NCBI GenBank assembly: GCA_002406115.1
Contig: DHNC01000019.1
Location: forward strand, 1-12,697
Direction: 5' to 3'
DNA: 12,697 nt
Source of the DNA: Christensenella sp. UBA4626
GTDB taxonomy: Bacteria; Bacillota; Clostridia; Christensenellales; UBA1242
In this document: positions 5,605 through 12,697 of the stretch, piece by piece
Layout of the letters: every line of letters starts with the position of its first letter
Position numbering within the stretch: position 1 is the stretch's first letter
Translations under genes and position numbers: made by a program
The notes under the pieces: model-generated
What the model was told of the DNA's origin: nothing
What the model saw: the letters and a program-made list of their open reading frames with translations, nothing else
The model's database searches: none

Positions 5605-7560
5605 TTACAAACTTGTTTTTGTTGCATCCAACTTGGTTTGGTAGATTTTTGCTGGGTTAGATTTGCGGATTGTTTGTATCATTTCATCTTCCCTTGCAGA
5701 ATAACCAGTGGACTCAGCATAACTATCTGAACTGCTTGATGCTGGGTAAACCTTGTCAAACAACATATCAAAATAGGTTTCGTGTGTCAAAGGATTGAGT
5801 TCCTTTTTATACAAGTTGTTTTCGTTGTAGGTGTGAGTGAAGTATGGTGTTTCAGTTTCGCTTATAACGGTTTTTGTTTTGTCTGTGTAATAAGTTGTTG
5901 ATGTTATTTTGTCGGTTGTTGAAATATATGCTGTTTCAATTTCGCCAAATGGGATATCAAACATTTTAACATCGCCGATATAGTACAAGAAGTGAACACC
6001 GTAAGAAGTGATGCACATTGTGTCACCTTTTGAACTGTCAGTGTTTTTTGTTGCAGGTGTCATAGCGCCAACCACGCCTTGCTCAATCAAGCGAACAGCT
6101 TCGTTTGTGAAGGCTGTTTCCATTGAACTAAAATCATTTGTGCCAACAACATAAGGCATACCTTGGCTGAGAGTGGCGGTGTCTTCACTGAACTTGAACA
6201 TAAAGTTGATAAACTCGTCAAGTGAGGTGATTTCCTTATATTCTGCCAACACTTCGTCCAAAGTGTATTCTTTTGCGTCATCTTCAATCAAACCGGTTTT
6301 TGCGTCACGTTCTTTTGCTGTTGTTTGAGCAATAATATTGTCGTAAGCAGTGCGATATGCTTCATCGCTCATGCCAGTTGATTTTAACTTGTCCAAATTT
6401 TTGATTGCTGTGGTTTGAGTGTCTTCATCAAACTTGATAAGGCAGTGGATGAAATATCCAAATTGTGTGCCGTCAGTTGTGTCTGGGTGGTACAAGATTT
6501 CATCAGCCTTTGTGCCAGCATCTTTCATAGCGTCTTTGTAAGATTTTTCAAAGTTTGCATATTTGTTGTAATTTGTCTGCATCAAAGAAACATATTTTTC
6601 AAGCAGAGCAGAAATTGACAACTCGTCTTGTGCGTTTTCAAGATAATTTGTGCGTACATTTGTCAAATATTGTGACTTAACTTGGTCTTTAAATGTCTTT
6701 TTAAAATATCTGTAAATCAAGTCTTTTGTTACAGTGTTGTATGCTTTGCCATTTTCGTCTTGAAGATATTTTTCACTTGAAATCAAATCTTGTGCAAGCA
6801 AACTGATGGATTTGTTGTAAATTGCATCTTGTTTTTCTTCGTTATCCAAAGAAGTACGGAAATTTGAAAAGTATTTGTCGATGATAAGTTGAAGTGTTGC
6901 ATCTGTGTCAAAATCTTGAAGTGCTGCCAAATTTTCTTCGCCAAGCACGCAAGCAAATGTTGGTTCTTCAACCTTTACGTATGAAATGTAGTCAACAACT
7001 TCTTTGTATTCGGTTGGGGTTGAGGAAACGACAGTTTTTGTTTCGTCAGTGTAGTAAACAGTTTTTGTTTTAAGTTCAGCACGCTTGCCAGCAAGGATTG
7101 TGTTGTAGTCCTCGTATTTATAAGCAGTTTTGCTGTCCTCATCAGTAGAATCTTCTTTGATTGTCACATTTAAAACACGTTTTGTTTGTTTAACATATTC
7201 AGCCATGGTTTTATCCATAGATGTATAGATATTTTCAATTATTGTGTTGATTTGATAAGCGGTTGGTTTGTAACTTGCGTCAGTCAAAGCGAATTGATAA
7301 AGAGATTCTCTATCCATCAACAAATTCAACGTTTCACCCATAGCCTCTTTTTCAGACTTGCCAAGTTGGCTTACATAATAATTGCTGCCATAACTGTTGT
7401 AAGCGGTCAAAAGTTCGTAACGAGTGATGTGTGTGTTGCCAACTGTTGCAACCGTTTCATTGTAATATTTCACTCTATTGACAGAAAAACCTGCGCATCC
7501 TGCCAAACCGCATGTAATCATAAACAATAAGCACAAAATAAAAGCGGAAAATTTTTTCAT
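5605..7560 (-). CDS. PrsA/SurA-like peptidyl-prolyl isomerase foldase lipoprotein
   Basis: 651 residues. The start is the ATG at 7560, with GGAG at 7569-7566; the frame is open to 7614 but the extra 18 residues break the signal peptide. MKKFSAFILCLLFMITCGLAGC is a lipoprotein signal with lipobox LAGC and lipidated Cys22, so the protein is anchored outside the membrane. VATVGNTHITRYELLTAY (37-54) opens a SurA/PrsA-type chaperone domain that is mostly helical to about 345. A parvulin-like isomerase region begins near YFIHCLIKFDED (369-380, His372) and ends near ITSYGVHFLYYIG (517-529, His523). About 90 extra residues separate its two halves, and about 120 residues follow it. It is roughly twice the length of Bacillus PrsA. 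The family helps secreted proteins fold. A short motif is repeated (see findings). The position after mfd is usual in Clostridia. It has its own promoter and terminator. Confidence 0.8.
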   Translation of the reverse strand: MKKFSAFILCLLFMITCGLAGCAGFSVNRVKYYNETVATVGNTHITRYELLTAYNSYGSNYYVSQLGKSEKEAMGETLNLLMDRESLYQFALTDASYKPTAYQINTIIENIYTSMDKTMAEYVKQTKRVLNVTIKEDSTDEDSKTAYKYEDYNTILAGKRAELKTKTVYYTDETKTVVSSTPTEYKEVVDYISYVKVEEPTFACVLGEENLAALQDFDTDATLQLIIDKYFSNFRTSLDNEEKQDAIYNKSISLLAQDLISSEKYLQDENGKAYNTVTKDLIYRYFKKTFKDQVKSQYLTNVRTNYLENAQDELSISALLEKYVSLMQTNYNKYANFEKSYKDAMKDAGTKADEILYHPDTTDGTQFGYFIHCLIKFDEDTQTTAIKNLDKLKSTGMSDEAYRTAYDNIIAQTTAKERDAKTGLIEDDAKEYTLDEVLAEYKEITSLDEFINFMFKFSEDTATLSQGMPYVVGTNDFSSMETAFTNEAVRLIEQGVVGAMTPATKNTDSSKGDTMCITSYGVHFLYYIGDVKMFDIPFGEIETAYISTTDKITSTTYYTDKTKTVISETETPYFTHTYNENNLYKKELNPLTHETYFDMLFDKVYPASSSSDSYAESTGYSAREDEMIQTIRKSNPAKIYQTKLDATKTSL

Positions 7561-7655
7561 TTTAACTCCAATAAAATAATGTAATAGTTCTGACAATATA
7601 ATTTTGCCATGCATTTTGGTAAATTGAAAACAATCTACATTTCTTGCTGTTTTAT

Positions 7656-7684
7656 ATTATATATAAATATTCATAAAAAAGCAA
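7656..7684 (-). promoter_or_regulatory. Promoter of the foldase lipoprotein gene
   Basis: On the minus strand: -35 TTGCTT (7684-7679), 17-base spacer, -10 TATAAT (7661-7656, perfect consensus). Transcription would start near 7649, giving a leader of about 90 bases. It lies 47 bases downstream of the mfd stop, and no terminator stands between, so read-through from mfd is also possible. Confidence 0.7.
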
Positions 7685-7730
7685 CTGTTTACAATCGCAA
7701 AATATCAAATTAAAAACGACATTGACAAAT

Positions 7731-10700
7731 TTAAGTCGACAAAAATTCGGTTATATAACTGAGTGCGGTTTGAACGCTAAATTCGTTTACATTTAAACTG
7801 ATTGTTGGATTGAATGTGTTTTCAAATTTAAAGTGAGCAAATTTTGAAACTTTTTTTATCAGACCTTTCAAATCGATATCGTCATAATAAATTATTGCCA
7901 TTTTGGTCTTATTTAAAATTATTTGCTTTATGTTTTGTTTCAAGGCAAAGGCTTTTGCAAGCGCAATGTTCACAAGGTTGTAAACTTCTTTTGGCAATTT
8001 GCCGTAGTTTACAAGCAATTCGTTTATAACCTCACGAGCCTTAACCTTGCAATCAATATTGGATATCTTTGCAATGATTTTAAGGCGTTCTGCCTCGTCA
8101 GCAACAAATTCGGTTGGAATATTTGTTGGCAGGGCAATGTCCAACTTGATTTCTTTTTCAATTGTAACTTTTTCGCCCCTCATTCGTCGCAGTGTTTCGT
8201 TTAAAAGTTTGCTATACATATCATAACCGATTTTTATCATATGCCCATGCTGAGTTTTGCCAAGCAGTTCGCCCGCACCTCGGATGGACAAATCTCGCAT
8301 CGCTATTTTAAATCCGCTTCCAAGTTCGGTGTTTTCAGCAATTGCTTGCAGACGTGCCATGCTTTCTTCGGTCAAAATCTTGCCTTTGGAGTAGGTAAAA
8401 TATGCGTATGCTTGGTCGGTGTTCCTTCCGACACGTCCTCGCAGTTGATACATTTGGCTCAACCCCAATCGGTCGCTGTCAATCACAATCAAAGTGTTTG
8501 CTTTTGGCAAGTCAATCCCATTTTCAATAAGTGTGGTGGATACAAACACATTTGTTTCTCGGTCATACAAACGTTTGACTGCATTTTCCAAGGCAATTTC
8601 GCTCATCTGCCCGTGTGCAATGTCGAATTTTGCGTTAGGATTGTTTAAATTTTTTTGCAAATCGTTTGCAAAGGCTGCCAGTTTTTCGATGTTATTGTAC
8701 ACAACCAAAACCTGACCGCCACGTGCAATTTCATCATTTATAGCATTCAAAACAACATCTTGATTGTACACCAAAACATAGGTTTTAACTGGCAAACGGT
8801 TGGTTGGGGCGGTGTTGATTATGGAAATATCCCTTATCGACATCAGCGACATACTCAACGTGCGTGGGATAGGCGTTGCTGACAAGGTTAGCACATCAAC
8901 ATTGTTTTTGAGTTGCTTAATTTTTTCCTTGTGCTTAACGCCAAAACGCTGTTCCTCGTCCAAAATAAGCAAGCCAATATCAAAAAATTTCACATCTTCG
9001 GACAATAGTCTGTGTGTGCCGCAGATGACATTTATTTTTCCGTCTGCCAAATCAGCCAAAATTTGTTTTTGTTGTTTTGCAGATCTAAAACGATTTAACA
9101 TTTCAACATTCACGCCAAAATCTTTTGTCCTTGCTTTCGCACTCAAATAATGTTGCAAACTAAGTATCGTGGTTGGCGCAAGGATTGCAACCTGTTTGCC
9201 GTTTTCCACAGCCTTAAACATTGCACGCATGGCAACTTCTGTTTTGCCAAATCCAACATCGCCGCAAATCAACCTGTCCATAACTTTTCCGGTTGTCATG
9301 TCACGTTTCACATCGGCAATTGCCTGCATTTGGTCTGGCGTTTCGGTATATTCAAAAGCATTTTCAAATTCGGTGTAAAGATAGTCATCTTGCGAATAGA
9401 CAAAGCCTTTCACAGCCTTGCGCTTTGCATACAAATCAATCAATTCTTGGCTCATATCCTCAATGGATTTTATCGCCTTTTGCTTTTGGTTAAAAAACTC
9501 TTTTCCGCCAAGTTTGTTTAAAGTAACATTGCTGTCATCAGCCATATAAAGTGACAAGCAATCAGCATTTTCGCTTGGGACATAAAGAGTGTCCCCGCCA
9601 CGGTATGTCAGTTTGAAAAACTCTTTGTTCACACCTTGGACAACCATGCTCACAACGCCGTCGCACCTGCCGATGCCGTGTGTTGAATGTACAACATATT
9701 CACCCGCTTTTGGCAAATATTTAACTTGCGTTTTGTTGCTGCCAGAAACTGTCCTTTTGTGTGCAAAGTTTGTGGAACCTATATAGATTTTTTGCTCGTC
9801 AGCAAAGCAGATATTGTAAGGGATTTTAAGTTCAGTTACAATCAAACCAAAACCATTTTTATTTGTCGTAAAAGGTATGTGTGTTTCGTCAAAAATTTGG
9901 CACACAGAGTGTAACGTATCAGCGGATTGCAAACATAAATAAATTTGTTTGTTTTTGTTTGAATTTAATATGTCTTTAACCGCTTGCAAATTGTGCAACA
10001 AGGACTCAAAATGTAGGCAGTCAAACTTATTTTCACAAACAAGTTTTGGGTCAAATTTATTTTTCAGTTCAGTGGTGGAAATATCAAAATTTTCTAAAAA
10101 TATCAAATTTTTTGCATATTTTTCGCAAATTTCATCAAAATTTAAGTATTTTTTTAATTTTTTTGAATTTTTTTCACCAAAAATATCTTCCAATTTCTTA
10201 TTTAATTGTTCACAAGTTTTGTTTATTGAAGTTTGCACAATCATGGAATTTGAAACAATAATAGGCAAATCAAATTCAAAAATTGAGTTTATATTTTGGT
10301 TTTTTGGGGCAATAAATTCAAGTGGGATATCGTCATTTCTTTCAAGGGCTAAAAACAACTCGTTTAGGGTTGAATTGTTGGATTTTATTTTGTCAATTTC
10401 CTTTAAAAAATCTGCCTTTTCTTGCTCGGATAAAATAAGCAATTTGTTAGGTGTGATGTATACTTCTTTTTTCTGTTTGCTTTTTTCAAAAGTTAAAAAG
10501 TCAAACATATAAATATATTCTAGATTTGTGTCAAAAAAATCAAATCTTGTTGGCATTTCGTCGGTGGAAATAAACACGTCCAAAATGTCGCCACGGACGG
10601 AAAATTCGCCTCGTGCGGTCACTGTTTCAACTTTTTTATATCCAATTTCAACCAGTTTCGTGATGAGGTCTGAAAGGTTGTAGTCCTTGCCGACATGCAA

Positions 10701-11063
10701 AAATAAAGTAGAATTTTTAAAATTTTCAATGTTTGGCAAATACGAAAAAAACAACCTCTCTGTGGAGATTAAAATGCTGTCAGTTGTCAGCAATTTATTT
10801 GTGGCATTTATCAAATCTATTTTGTTTTCATCGCTTTGAAAAGTGGATAGGGTAAACGGCTTGTCAAAATCGTCCACAACCACATTTTGTTTGCCCAACG
10901 CATCAAGTTGCTCTTTCATTTTCCTTGCGTTGTCAGTTGTGTCTGTGATGTAAATCGCTTTGTCAAGGTGGGATAAAACAACACCTTGTTCGCCAAAGCC
11001 TAAATTAGAACAAAATATGGTCTTTTTGCCAATCTCGGATTTTATATCGTCGTATCTTGACAT
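7731..11063 (-). CDS. mfd: Transcription-repair coupling factor (Mfd)
   Basis: 1110 residues, close to the usual length. It removes RNA polymerase stalled at DNA damage, using ATP-driven translocation, and recruits UvrA for nucleotide excision repair. Domains in order: an N-terminal UvrB-like region (about 1-330) without an intact Walker A, as in other Mfd proteins; a middle domain; the RNA polymerase interacting domain (about 452-510, from GEYVVHSTHGIGR); helicase/translocase domains with Walker A GDVGFGKTE (601-609), Walker B box DEEQ (702-705), SATPIPRT (728-735) and RGRVGR (875-880), followed by the translocation segment near RDLSIRGAGELLG; and the C-terminal D7 domain (about 975-1075) that masks UvrA binding. 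The ATG at 11063 lies inside the end of pth (22-base overlap) with a weak GGTGA before it, so translation is probably coupled to pth. Stretches coding residues 270-350 are especially AT-rich. No defect seen. Confidence 0.98.
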   Translation of the reverse strand: MSRYDDIKSEIGKKTIFCSNLGFGEQGVVLSHLDKAIYITDTTDNARKMKEQLDALGKQNVVVDDFDKPFTLSTFQSDENKIDLINATNKLLTTDSILISTERLFFSYLPNIENFKNSTLFLHVGKDYNLSDLITKLVEIGYKKVETVTARGEFSVRGDILDVFISTDEMPTRFDFFDTNLEYIYMFDFLTFEKSKQKKEVYITPNKLLILSEQEKADFLKEIDKIKSNNSTLNELFLALERNDDIPLEFIAPKNQNINSIFEFDLPIIVSNSMIVQTSINKTCEQLNKKLEDIFGEKNSKKLKKYLNFDEICEKYAKNLIFLENFDISTTELKNKFDPKLVCENKFDCLHFESLLHNLQAVKDILNSNKNKQIYLCLQSADTLHSVCQIFDETHIPFTTNKNGFGLIVTELKIPYNICFADEQKIYIGSTNFAHKRTVSGSNKTQVKYLPKAGEYVVHSTHGIGRCDGVVSMVVQGVNKEFFKLTYRGGDTLYVPSENADCLSLYMADDSNVTLNKLGGKEFFNQKQKAIKSIEDMSQELIDLYAKRKAVKGFVYSQDDYLYTEFENAFEYTETPDQMQAIADVKRDMTTGKVMDRLICGDVGFGKTEVAMRAMFKAVENGKQVAILAPTTILSLQHYLSAKARTKDFGVNVEMLNRFRSAKQQKQILADLADGKINVICGTHRLLSEDVKFFDIGLLILDEEQRFGVKHKEKIKQLKNNVDVLTLSATPIPRTLSMSLMSIRDISIINTAPTNRLPVKTYVLVYNQDVVLNAINDEIARGGQVLVVYNNIEKLAAFANDLQKNLNNPNAKFDIAHGQMSEIALENAVKRLYDRETNVFVSTTLIENGIDLPKANTLIVIDSDRLGLSQMYQLRGRVGRNTDQAYAYFTYSKGKILTEESMARLQAIAENTELGSGFKIAMRDLSIRGAGELLGKTQHGHMIKIGYDMYSKLLNETLRRMRGEKVTIEKEIKLDIALPTNIPTEFVADEAERLKIIAKISNIDCKVKAREVINELLVNYGKLPKEVYNLVNIALAKAFALKQNIKQIILNKTKMAIIYYDDIDLKGLIKKVSKFAHFKFENTFNPTISLNVNEFSVQTALSYITEFLST

Positions 11064-11572
11064 AAGTCACCATCAATAAAGGCTTTGATGAGGTCACAAA
11101 CTTTTAAATATGAAACATTCAAAATTTCACGAGTCTTTTCGTCGATATTGCTCAAAACATAGTCTGCCAAATCCATGGAATTGTCACGACCGATGCCAAC
11201 TCTAATGCGTGGAACCTCACCAACTTTTTCAACAATATCCCTCATTCCGTTGTGAGTGCCGGCAGAGCCTGAAGTGCGGAAACGTACTTTGCCTTTTGGC
11301 ATATCAATATCGTCCAAAACAATCAAAATGTCGTTTAAAGGCACTTTAAAATATTTACGTAGTTCGGAAACTGCATTCCCGCTTGCGTTCATATAAGTGT
11401 TTGGCTTTGCCAAAATGTAGCCGTTACCTTTTGCAATCTCAGCCTGACATTTTTTTGTTGAAAATTTCAACTTTTGCTGCTTTGCAAAAAGGTCCACCAC
11501 ACTAAAACCAACGTTGTGGTAAGTTTTGCTATATTGACCGCCTGGATTACCAAGACCAACTATAATTTTCAT
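11042..11572 (-). CDS. pth: Peptidyl-tRNA hydrolase
   Basis: 176 residues. It frees tRNA from peptidyl-tRNAs that drop off ribosomes and is essential in most bacteria. Motifs: GLGNPG with Asn9, YHNVGF with the catalytic His19, the NTYMNASG segment, VLDDIDMPKGKVRFR with the conserved Asp, and GTHNGMRDI with the Asn that positions substrate; all are intact. The ATG at 11572 has AGGAG (11583-11579) six bases upstream; the TTG at 11578 also in frame directly abuts the ribosome-binding site and is not a credible start. The C-terminus is a little short (LIKAFIDGDLCQDTTI), and its last 22 bases overlap mfd. Pth followed by mfd is a standard Firmicutes order. The leader contains a diverged copy of this gene's own start (11639-11708) and hairpins, so expression may be under leader control. 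Confidence 0.97.
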   Translation of the reverse strand: MKIIVGLGNPGGQYSKTYHNVGFSVVDLFAKQQKLKFSTKKCQAEIAKGNGYILAKPNTYMNASGNAVSELRKYFKVPLNDILIVLDDIDMPKGKVRFRTSGSAGTHNGMRDIVEKVGEVPRIRVGIGRDNSMDLADYVLSNIDEKTREILNVSYLKVCDLIKAFIDGDLCQDTTI

Positions 11573-11613
11573 AAACAACTCCTAAAACAAAATATTTTTA
11601 AGCATAACGCACC

Positions 11614-11638
11614 CAGCAAGTTTAGTATAAACTGGCTG
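11614..11638 (-). promoter_or_regulatory. Hairpin directly after the mini-ORF stop in the pth leader
   Basis: CAGCAAGTTTA (11614-11624) pairs with 11628-11638 around a 3-base loop: 10 of 11 positions pair, with one C-T mismatch. It begins at the base after the TAG of the mini-ORF, so a ribosome ending there would cover it. It has no T-run, so it is not an ordinary terminator; an attenuator, pausing or mRNA-stability role is possible. Confidence 0.6.
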
Positions 11639-11692
11639 CTAAGTTCTGCTATACAATCCGCCTGGATTTCCTAATCCAACTATAATTTTCAT
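11639..11692 (-). pseudogene. Truncated copy of the pth 5' end (17-codon mini-ORF in the pth leader)
   Basis: Minus-strand ATG at 11692 with AGGAG at 11703-11699 encodes MKIIVGLGNPGGLYSRT and then TAG. The first 11 residues are identical to Pth, and the similarity covers ribosome-binding site and codons: by eye about 58 of 68 bases match between the copy and pth, exactly 120 bases apart. Four of the changed codons are silent (for example GGT to GGA, CTT to TTA), while Q13L, K16R and the Tyr-to-stop change are not. Resemblance fades after about codon 21. The silent changes suggest the copy evolved as coding sequence, or came from a related pth, before truncation. It is either a dead remnant or a translated leader peptide; the intact ribosome-binding site and start favour translation. 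Confidence 0.75.
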
Positions 11693-11776
11693 AAATAACT
11701 CCTAAAAATGCGTTATGTTTTTTATCTATTTATGTTTACATCATGCGTCACTGCTGCCCACGATAAACTTATTTTA

Positions 11777-11804
11777 ATTATAACATATTTTTAACTCAAA
11801 ACAA
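11777..11804 (-). promoter_or_regulatory. Promoter of pth-mfd
   Basis: On the minus strand: -10 TATAAT (11782-11777), perfect consensus, preceded by TG one base upstream (extended -10: TGTTATAAT), with a weak -35 TTGTTT (11804-11799) at a 16-base spacing. Transcription would start near 11770 and give an unusually long leader of about 200 bases before pth. Confidence 0.65.
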
Positions 11805-11908
11805 GGTTTTTTATTTTTTTTGTCAAGATTTTTTTGAAGATGACAACAAAAACGTGTCTTTTTTTAAAAAATATTACTTGCAAAACACATTTCTTTTTTA
11901 ATTGGGTA

Positions 11909-11937
11909 TTGACAACTTGTGGTTTTGGTGATAGTTT
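11909..11937 (+). promoter_or_regulatory. Promoter of the right-hand hypothetical gene
   Basis: Perfect -35 TTGACA (11909-11914), 17-base spacer, weak -10 TAGTTT (11932-11937). Transcription would start near 11944, just at the ribosome-binding site, leaving a very short leader. Confidence 0.5.
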
Positions 11938-11955
11938 TATCAAAAGGAAAAAATT

Positions 11956-12678
11956 ATGGAAGAAGTTAAAAAATCAAAAAGATTGTGCAGATCCGTGTAT
12001 CGCAATCAAACAAACAATGAAAAATGCTTGGTGGAACGTAGTATCGAACGTATCAAAAGCAAATTGAAAAAAGGTGTTGCAATCAACCCATGTGCTTACA
12101 ATGAACACGATTTGGGCAGGTTGATAATTGAATGTGACAACCACATTTCATTTATAAATTTCCCAAACTTGATGAATGATGAAAAGTTTGTTTTGGAAGT
12201 TGCTCAAAAGAGCGTAAATCCAGTTTTGTGCGAAGACTATTTTTATCAATTTATCAACGAAAACTTGAAAAGAAAATCTGGTTTTAAAATCAAATTTTTA
12301 AAGGCAGTTTTGTTAAATGATAATGTTTACAAAGTTGAAGATGTTCAAAAAATTGTGGAAGATTTAAAATTGCAAAAAATCCTTGAACAATTGATGACTG
12401 ATGTCGATTTCAAAAAACAAGTTATGTTAAGACTTACAAAATTGCAAAATCATGAATTTGCAAAATATACTTGCTCAGGCACAAATTCACAAGAACTCAG
12501 GTCTTACAAAGTTTCTCACAACAAGGAAGTAGTTTTGCTTCAAAACAAAATCGCCGGCGTTAAAGAAATATTGAAAATGTTCAAATGTATGACCGAGGAA
12601 GAAGAACGTGAAAAGGCTGAAAAACTTGCAGCCGCTGCTCGTAACTTTGGCTTGGGTGCTACTGGTTTGGCTTATTAA
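11956..12678 (+). CDS. Hypothetical protein, 240 residues, not recognised
   Basis: No family recognised. It has no signal peptide and no membrane segment, so it is probably cytosolic. The N-terminus is basic (KKSKRLCRSVYRNQ, and KSKLKKG near 35-40). Predicted helices dominate from about 75 to 220, and a charged helix (EEEEREKAEKLAAAARN, 214-230) ends in a Gly-rich tail GLGATGLAY. Seven Cys residues (11, 24, 46, 60, 92, 173, 211) are spread out without a CxxC pair, so no zinc ribbon is evident. AGGA at 11944-11947 precedes the ATG by 8 bases, and an upstream promoter is present. Codon use (mixed AAA/AAG, frequent TTG for Leu) matches the chromosomal genes rather than the element. It is transcribed away from pth, and the window ends 19 bases after its stop, without a terminator. 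Confidence 0.8.
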   Translation: MEEVKKSKRLCRSVYRNQTNNEKCLVERSIERIKSKLKKGVAINPCAYNEHDLGRLIIECDNHISFINFPNLMNDEKFVLEVAQKSVNPVLCEDYFYQFINENLKRKSGFKIKFLKAVLLNDNVYKVEDVQKIVEDLKLQKILEQLMTDVDFKKQVMLRLTKLQNHEFAKYTCSGTNSQELRSYKVSHNKEVVLLQNKIAGVKEILKMFKCMTEEEEREKAEKLAAAARNFGLGATGLAY

Positions 12679-12697
12679 AAATTTAATTAAAAAATAT

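Larger units (their letters stand above)
11603..11717 (-). repeat. 9-bp inverted repeat enclosing the pth-start copy
   Basis: CATAACGCA (11603-11611) and TGCGTTATG (11709-11717) are perfect complements and can be extended by a G-T pair and two A-T pairs. In the pth mRNA they would close a long stem around the mini-ORF and its hairpin, leaving the pth ribosome-binding site (11583-11579) just outside. They could alternatively be ends of a small inserted segment, but no target duplication is seen. Confidence 0.6.
11718..11955. other. Divergent control region between pth and the right-hand gene
   Basis: This 238-base stretch has no gene. It holds the two divergent promoters listed separately. 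Between them an inverted repeat TTGTCA (11820-11825) / TGACAA (11841-11846) with 15 bases between could be an operator or nothing; the rest is T- and A-tracts. The part nearest pth (11718-11770) would be the first section of the pth leader and contains the short palindromic ATGTAAACAT. No T-box or known riboswitch motif was recognised. Confidence 0.5.

Noticed and set aside
7561..7614. Upstream start of the foldase lipoprotein (18 extra residues)
   Set aside because: No ribosome-binding site and it would put extra sequence before a perfect lipoprotein signal peptide; GGAG at 7566-7569 supports the ATG at 7560.
8241..8648. Open frames on the plus strand opposite mfd, also 9150-9521 and 9949-10512
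   Set aside because: All lie antisense to a fully conserved mfd, with no ribosome-binding sites or recognisable product; they are by-products of its codon use.
11573..11578. TTG start for pth two codons upstream
   Set aside because: It directly abuts the AGGAG with no spacing; ATG at 11572 has a normal six-base spacing and the canonical MKIIVGLGNPG start.
11718..11770. T-box or other riboswitch in the pth leader
   Set aside because: The conserved T-box sequence and specifier architecture are not visible, and no known riboswitch core was recognised.

Overview
The window is AT-rich bacterial DNA with Shine-Dalgarno-led genes, a Firmicutes-type gene order (pth-mfd-PrsA-like lipoprotein) and a SpoIIQ-like M23 protein. 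Together these point to a low-GC Gram-positive of the Clostridia type, probably a little-studied or uncultured lineage. This placement is inference from gene content; there is no rRNA in the window.

Left end (1 to about 2.1 kb): the right-hand end of an integrated mobile element. It holds the C-terminal part of a probable rolling-circle Rep protein (cut by the window edge), a strongly structured non-coding segment (295-440), and a 501-residue large serine recombinase, followed by hairpins that may hold the element/chromosome junction. These genes are very A-rich and favour ATA and AGA codons, unlike the genes to the right.

Middle (2.1 to 5.6 kb): chromosomal genes. acpP (acyl carrier protein) is on the minus strand with a clear promoter. 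On the plus strand are an unrecognised 308-residue protein with a faint resemblance to iron-alcohol/glycerol-1-phosphate dehydrogenases, a small exported YwmB-like protein, and a membrane-anchored SpoIIQ-like M23 metallopeptidase with a complete active site. A perfect bidirectional terminator (4777-4808) separates these from a convergent TasA/camelysin-like surface protein gene.

Right (5.6 to 11.8 kb, minus strand): peptidyl-tRNA hydrolase (pth), transcription-repair coupling factor (mfd, overlapping pth by 22 bases), and a large PrsA/SurA-like foldase lipoprotein with its own promoter and terminator. The pth leader is unusual. It contains a second, diverged copy of the pth ribosome-binding site and first 17 codons, ended by a stop. 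A strong hairpin begins directly after that stop, and the whole is enclosed by a 9-bp inverted repeat.

Far right (11.95 to 12.68 kb): an unrecognised 240-residue soluble protein on the plus strand, divergent from pth, with a good promoter.

No rRNA, tRNA, CRISPR array or complete insertion sequence was seen. The most interesting items are the pth leader mini-ORF and hairpin, and the 146-base three-part stem between rep and the recombinase.
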